From positions 1 to 64,000 of the forward strand of contig JAAOMT010000684.1 in assembly GCA_016748015.1 (NCBI GenBank): a stretch of DNA of 64,000 nt, given 5' to 3'. The notes beneath the pieces were generated by a model. The model was not told where the DNA came from. It saw only the letters and a list, made by a program, of their open reading frames with translations, and ran no database searches. Both the position numbers and the translations under genes were made by a program. This document shows positions 58,524-64,000 of the stretch, piece after piece (positions within the stretch are counted from its first letter, which is position 1; each line of letters opens with the position of its first letter). Source of the DNA: Geosiphon pyriformis (Eukaryota; Glomeromycota; Glomeromycetes; Archaeosporales; Geosiphonaceae).

Positions 58524-60257
58524 AAATTCCTTCCGATATCACTCAAAAGTATTTAAGCATTCCATAAATCTACCTGATTATGGGCGATTAAATTAGTTCA
58601 CGACAATTGGCTCCCGAATTTTAAAAACAAAAGTTCGTTTTACAGATATAACTTTTTGAGTTCAGCCCTTTTTTTACATAGCTGAGCTGAATCTATGATA
58701 TCTTCTATAGTGAAGTGTTTTTTTGATGAATTCTCTTTGGGCTAAAGAGATTCCTATTTAATCCAATTGTAGCTCTCGAAACCTTCAAACTAAAATTTGG
58801 TCTGTATTATGAAAGGATTAATTATTTTTCTCTCTCAAAAAAATTAGTTTGTTAGCTTAAAAATTTTATTTTAGTATTCCTGCATACTTACATCAAGTCA
58901 ACACAAAGGAATCGTAAAAATAAAGTTTGGAATTCTACATGTTCGAGTATATTGGATTGATGTATATCAGTCGAAGTTCGAAAGTTCCTGCCCAAACAAG
59001 ATTATGCCAAATCGATCATTACTGAAAAAAGGTCGAATTTTGATTTTTACCATCGAAATTTTCTAAAACGTTTAATAATATTGTCCTTTTTTTTATTAGC
59101 GGGGTGAAAGGAAGGTTCGGTTTTAGCGAAATATTTGTGAAGAAATAACAATTCCTAGTTCAAACCATTTAATAAATTAATGTATTCGTCATGACTGGTC
59201 TTAAAATGATTGTAAAATTGTATTTATTGCAAGATCCATCCTGACATTGTATAGATATGGTAGTCTTTGACGAAAACACAGGAATCTATTTAAAAACTCA
59301 AACTTCCCGTGATAATATATAACTGTAAATAGATTGCCTCTGATATGTATTTAGATTTTTAGAGGCAAATGATTCATTTTTATTTTATAATTTAATGCTG
59401 GAAAGGTTTGAATTGCACGCTTTGATTCTCTCGGGATTTTTTAATCGGGAATAATATTTTCATCATTACCTAGCATTCTTCAATTTCAATAAATTTAAAT
59501 GTCTATCACAAAAAGATGCTTTTTTTAATGCTCTCGCCAAACGGGAAAAATTGATCATATCCTGGTTTTCAATATATCGGCAATTAGATTATCAGGTGAA
59601 TATTTCCTGAAGATCGTAAGAAGTCAATACTTGAAATTCTAGCAACACTCAAAAGATATCGAAAGAGCGAAACTATAAATATCAACTAGGATTTTTAAAA
59701 AGTATTTATGATTATTTCGATTTACACATATTTTAGAGAAAAATTTGGGAATCACCAATTTAAGCAAGTTAAATTCAAAGGGCTATTTTGAAGAGCCTTT
59801 TTAATGTGACAGCTGAAAATTTTTAAATTTTTTAGAGTTGAAAAAAAGGTTTTGTTTCCTATTAGCCATTCCGACTATTTAAACATCACGCCTAACTTCT
59901 TCGGCGACAGCTTTGAAAATTTAAAACTTGATTTTTTAATTTTGAAAGATTGTGGGATGTATATATTTCTGAATTCCCTTTTTTGGGCTAGAATTTTTGC
60001 TTTTGATTATTTATTCTGGATCATTCCGAAATTCGAGTTCGTTTTTCTCGAAAGTGATCTCATGTGACCTTTTGAATATTGGGTCATGACTTTTTTAGCC
60101 TAATAAAAGATGACCAAAACGATATTTAATTTTTATTCAAGTTTTTTAAATCCTAAAGAAACCCTATAATATATATATATATATATAATTTTACCATTTG
60201 CTTAACATATTTACAACTAAAAATCCAAGAATTTCCCTTGTCCTTCTACAAATCTTT
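58524..60257. other. Convergent intergenic region, no gene seen
   Basis: Spacer between the MATH-BTB gene (plus) and the TPR gene (minus). A short (AT)n run is at about 60169-60187. The open frame at 59852-60067 has no features. Confidence 0.45.
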
Positions 60258-63200
60258 CTAACCGTCATCATCAGATTCATCAGATTCATCATCTTCAACT
60301 ATGTGCTGCTGAGCTTGAGACCGCATTAACATTTTAATCTCTTCCATCGCTTGCTGGGCATGCTTATTCGATTTATCAAGCAACTGAATTTTTGCCAAGT
60401 CAACTAAAGCTTTTTTAAACTGCCCTTGCTGCCGAAGTATGATCGCATGTTCCATTAAACCAAAAATATTATTTGGTTCTTTCTTGAAACTCTCTTCCAA
60501 ATCCAATAAAGCCTCAGGATACCTGCCGAGAACCCTATAAACACTAGCCCTATTTAATAAGGCTTTCCTTTGATACGATTCATCAAAATCATCTTCAGGA
60601 TGGTAACTAATTACAAGGTCAAAATCTGATAATGCTTCTTTATATAATTCCATTGATCGGAATAGTGCACCACGTGATGCTAATGGGAACCAATGTCCAG
60701 GCTTAATGGATAAACTCTTGTCGAAATCTTTGATAGATTTGTCATAAAGACCTAAAGCATGATTCACTTCCCCGCGATAACAAAGGGACCATACGTTTCC
60801 CGGCTCAAGTTGCAAAGCTTTGTTGAGATCAACTAACGCTTCTTCGTATCTTCCTCTTAAGTAATAGATATTCCCACGACATCGTAAAGCAAATGCATTA
60901 TATCCATCCAAATCCAAAGCACGATCCAAGTCTGTTATAGCATCATCTAGTCGATGCAAAGATTGATAAACTTTACCACGTGTGCATAAAGCGAAGGTAT
61001 CATTTGGTTCTTTTTTCAAGGCATCTGAAAGATCGGCTAAAGCATCAGCGTAAAAGCCTTGCATACGATAAATGTTGCCGCGAATTCGAAGAGCAAATGC
61101 GTTATCTGAGTCCAGAGAGATGCATTTATTTAGATCGGCGAGGGCGAGATCATACTGACCAATCATGCGATACGAGGCCCCACGGATTCGAAGAGCAAAC
61201 TCATTATTCGGTTCAATCGCGATAACACGATTAAGGTCGGCGATTGATTGTTCGTATAGACCTACCATTCGATAAACTTCACCACGATTTGCCAAAGCAA
61301 ATGTGTTATGATTTTCATTTTCAATAACCTAAAAAATTATAAAAAGCTTTATTTCGACTAGAATTGGTAATTTAAAATCATTTACTTAAAACCTATATTC
61401 TTTCATTTAATTACCTTGTTCAAATCTTTTAATGCACTATCGTATTGGCCTATCATTCGATAAACTTCACCACGATTTTTTAGTGCGAGGTTGTTTTCGG
61501 GTTCCAAAGCCAATGCCTTAGCTGAAGAGAAAATATTAAATTTCATAACATTAATAATTGCATCCATGCCCGCCTTGTGTACAGTAACAAGTTAATAATA
61601 CCTAGATCAGACAAAGAATCATCAAATCTTCTCAATGACTGATATATTTCAGCTCTATTCAAGATAGCATTGATGTTAATAGGCTCTATGGTCAATGCCT
61701 TATCGATATCAATTAAAGCTTCCTCAGGCCGATTTGTCAATTGGTATATTCTACTTCGTGTTTTCAAAGCCAAAGAATTTTTTGGATTAGATTTTAAGAC
61801 CTCATTTAAATCAATCAAAGCCTCCTCATAACGATTCAAGGCGAAAAAGACTCGGCCACGTGTTCGTAATGCAAATCCATTATCGGGTTTCAATTCGAGT
61901 GCTTTGTTAAGATCAATTAAGGCTTCTTCATATCTTTCTAACATATAATAAAGCCTACCACGGATTCTAAGAGCGAAGGCATTATTTGGTTCTATCTCTA
62001 AGGCGATGTTAAAATCTTGCAAAGCCTCGCCACATCGACCTCGAATATAATAGATTTGTCCACGTGTACGAAGTGCGAATACGTCATTGGGCTTCAATTC
62101 GAGTCCCCTACTCAAATCTTTCTCTGCCTTTTCATAATTTTGTAAATATTCGTAGATTCTTCCACGTGTGATCAAAGCAAATGAGTCTTCAGGATTCAAT
62201 TCCAAAGCTCGATTTAAGTCTGTCAAAGCTTCTTCGTGTCTTTGAAGGCTGCGATAAATTTCACCCCTGTTGGCCAAGGTTGGCGCATCGTTAGGCTCCA
62301 ATTGTAAAGCTACCTCCAAATCAGCCAATGCTTCTTTATTTCGATTCAATAAACGCAAAACACCACTGCGATGACGTAAAGCTTCAATTTGAGTGGGAGA
62401 AATCTCTAGAGCATGATTGAAATCGACTAAGGCTTTCTCATTATCTTTTATGAGGCGATGAATGCTTCCGCGATTTATAAGTGAAATGGTATTGTCAGGA
62501 TCGATCTGAAGGGCGTTATTGTAACATGATAAAGCGTTGCCATATTGATGATTTGCATTGTAGGCGTCAGCTAAGTGGTTGTAAATTTCTGTATTTGTTT
62601 GATCATAGTGAGCTGCTCTCGTAAGGTCAGCTACGTTATCAAAAATTTTAAAAAAAATTAAAAATTAAAAAGTTTATAACGGATTGAATCCTTCCTAACA
62701 TTATTTCGTTTTAAAGGTAAATAAAATCAATGAATTTTTGAATGAAAAATTGATTATCATACCTATTGCCTTTTCATAATGTCCAAGTTTAAGATAAACC
62801 TCACCACGAGAATGCCAAGCAAATGAATCATCTTCAATTTCTAACGAGTCGTTCAAATCTTTTAAGGCCTCTTCATATTTTCCCAACACACTATACACGC
62901 TTCCACGACTTCCTAGAGCTTTCGCGTTCCTGGGCTCAATAGATAAGGTTTGATTGAAATCTTTCAAAGCATTTTCAAATTCATCCAAATTATGGTACAA
63001 ATCCCCCCGAGTCCTGAGTGCATGTACATTATAGGGGTCGATTGAAATCGCTCTGGATATCTTCGCTAACCCCTGATCATTGTTTCCTAGCATCGCATAA
63101 ACATAACCTATATCAGTGAGTACTTTTGGATTATTTGGCTCCTGCGTGAGAAGTGTGTATTTTTCAGCTAATGTTTTTTCAAGTGTAGATGGTTTTGGGC

Positions 63201-63548
63201 TTATTGACATACGACGAGTTGAGGTATGTGAGGCAGTTGTGCATTTTGTTGTTGGCCTTGATTGATCTGACAGGCGAGAAAGGGAAGATAGCGACGCAGT
63301 GGTCGAACTTTCGGCTTCCTTTTGTTATCATTTTCAAAGAATAGAATAAAGTTTTAATTTATAACAAGTTATGGATGGGCAATTTATTGAGGTTTGGAAA
63401 ATGTTATAGATTTTCAAATAAATCCAAAAATTTGAGAGATGCAAAAAGGAATCAAGTTAGTAATTTTTTCAAGGTGAATATTATTCAAAAATCAACTTAC
63501 ATCTTCTGGTTGATGTTGGTAGATACTCATTTGCCGATTTAGTTCCAT
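60258..63548 (-). CDS. Long tetratricopeptide-repeat (TPR) protein
   Basis: Five minus-strand exons: 63548-63501, 63318-62763, 62630-61602, 61521-61415 and 61328-60258. All introns are GT-AG with compatible phases, giving 936 aa. The start exon encodes MELNRQMSIYQHQPED. A Ser/Thr-rich segment follows (about 17-60), then roughly two dozen 34-residue TPR units with the consensus NRGEIYR.LGRYEEAL.DLNKALELEPNN.FAL. An acidic tail ends the protein (DDESDESDDDG). The introns sit inside TPR units, and unspliced reading would break three of them. The repeats form a superhelical scaffold for protein-protein binding; there is no catalytic domain, signal peptide or membrane segment. The acidic end, with an EDDESDESDDDG-like charge pattern, resembles casein-kinase-2 targets. 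This family is expanded in mycorrhizal fungi, and the bound partner is unknown. The neighbouring repeats are so alike that unequal crossing-over could change copy number. Confidence 0.92.
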
Positions 63549-64000
63549 AATATCCTTTAATCAAATGTTTATTGCATAAATCTCTTTGAGGTAAAAATAA
63601 CAAACTCAAGGCTATATTTCGAAGATATTAATTGGAAAATTGTGCTTTATTAAGGTTCTCAAGAATCTTTTATAGAATCAAGGAATATATTTCTAACCTG
63701 TTTTCTTTAAGATATATGATTAATTCCTTTAAGTTGTCTTTGAACACATTAAAAAAATTCTCCTTTATGATTCAAAAAAGGCTGAAATTTACTATGGGCC
63801 AAATGAAATTTGATTTTGAAAATAACAGAAGGTAATTAAAGTTCACAGTCCAGGAGTCGGCCAAAATAATTAAAAATTTTCTTTGCTAAAACAAAATGAT
63901 CTCAAGACCAATTTTGGGGAAGCACACAAGTCTATGCCATATTTTAAGAATGATGGCTTAGTTCGGTAGTAGGCTGTGTTTTAGTTTAGATTGTCAGATG
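63549..64000. other. Intergenic, window edge
   Basis: Upstream region of the TPR gene. The frame at 63632-63835 is short and featureless. Nothing else recognised before the window ends. Confidence 0.4.

Noticed and set aside
60980-61225. Plus-strand frame opposite the TPR gene
   Set aside because: Antisense shadow of the regular TPR repeats.
1-64000. CRISPR arrays, rRNA or tRNA genes
   Set aside because: No regularly spaced direct repeats of CRISPR type and no rRNA-like conserved tract were seen; no convincing tRNA B-box with a matching cloverleaf was found by eye, though a tRNA scan would be needed to exclude one.

Overview
The window looks like nuclear DNA from an arbuscular mycorrhizal (Glomeromycotina) or closely related early-diverging fungus. 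It is extremely AT-rich between genes and full of homopolymers. Genes are interrupted by short GT-AG introns of about 65-150 nt. The families present (stand-alone Sel1-repeat proteins, long TPR proteins, MATH-BTB, kelch and kinase-like receptors, a Git3-like 7TM receptor, a PHO84-type phosphate transporter relic, a GPR1/FUN34 transporter) are those expanded in these fungi. Species cannot be named from the sequence. Many reading frames that open with TTG are exons whose true ATG lies in an upstream exon; I rebuilt these from splice sites and codon phase.

Layout. 1-9 kb: two same-strand bHLH transcription-factor paralogues. 9.4-9.8 kb (minus): part of a spliced Kre9/Knh1-like cell-wall protein. 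12.4-13.9 kb (minus): a clearly broken phosphate/H+ symporter. 15.3-17.8 kb: a 1215-bp block present twice on either side of a 20-N gap, almost certainly an assembly overlap. 17.8-18.5 kb: acetate transporter family gene. 19.0-20.4 kb (minus): a 426-aa protein with a BTB-like C-terminus. 23.5-25.5 kb: two small unrecognised genes transcribed divergently. 27.5-39.8 kb: a cluster of three intact Sel1-repeat genes and one Sel1 pseudogene, with 7TM receptor exons and a MITE-like element between them. 43.0-47.1 kb: a nine-exon gene for a kelch-ectodomain, single-pass, kinase-like receptor of 1138 aa. 50.4-51.7 kb: a five-exon gene with faint Rec114-like character. 52.9-54.9 kb: small candidate secreted or Cys-rich products. 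56.0-57.2 kb: a degraded LRR gene. 57.4-58.5 kb: MATH-BTB protein. 60.3-63.5 kb (minus): a five-exon, 936-aa TPR protein.

How the genes relate. There is no operon-like logic. The theme is signalling and ubiquitin/scaffold families (receptor kinase, 7TM receptor, Sel1, TPR, MATH-BTB), with visible duplication and decay: bHLH duplicates, a Sel1 cluster with a dead member, and dead transporter and LRR copies. The most novel item is the kelch receptor-kinase-like gene. Very AT-rich deserts (about 21-23 kb, 28.5-33 kb, 53.2-56 kb) separate gene islands.
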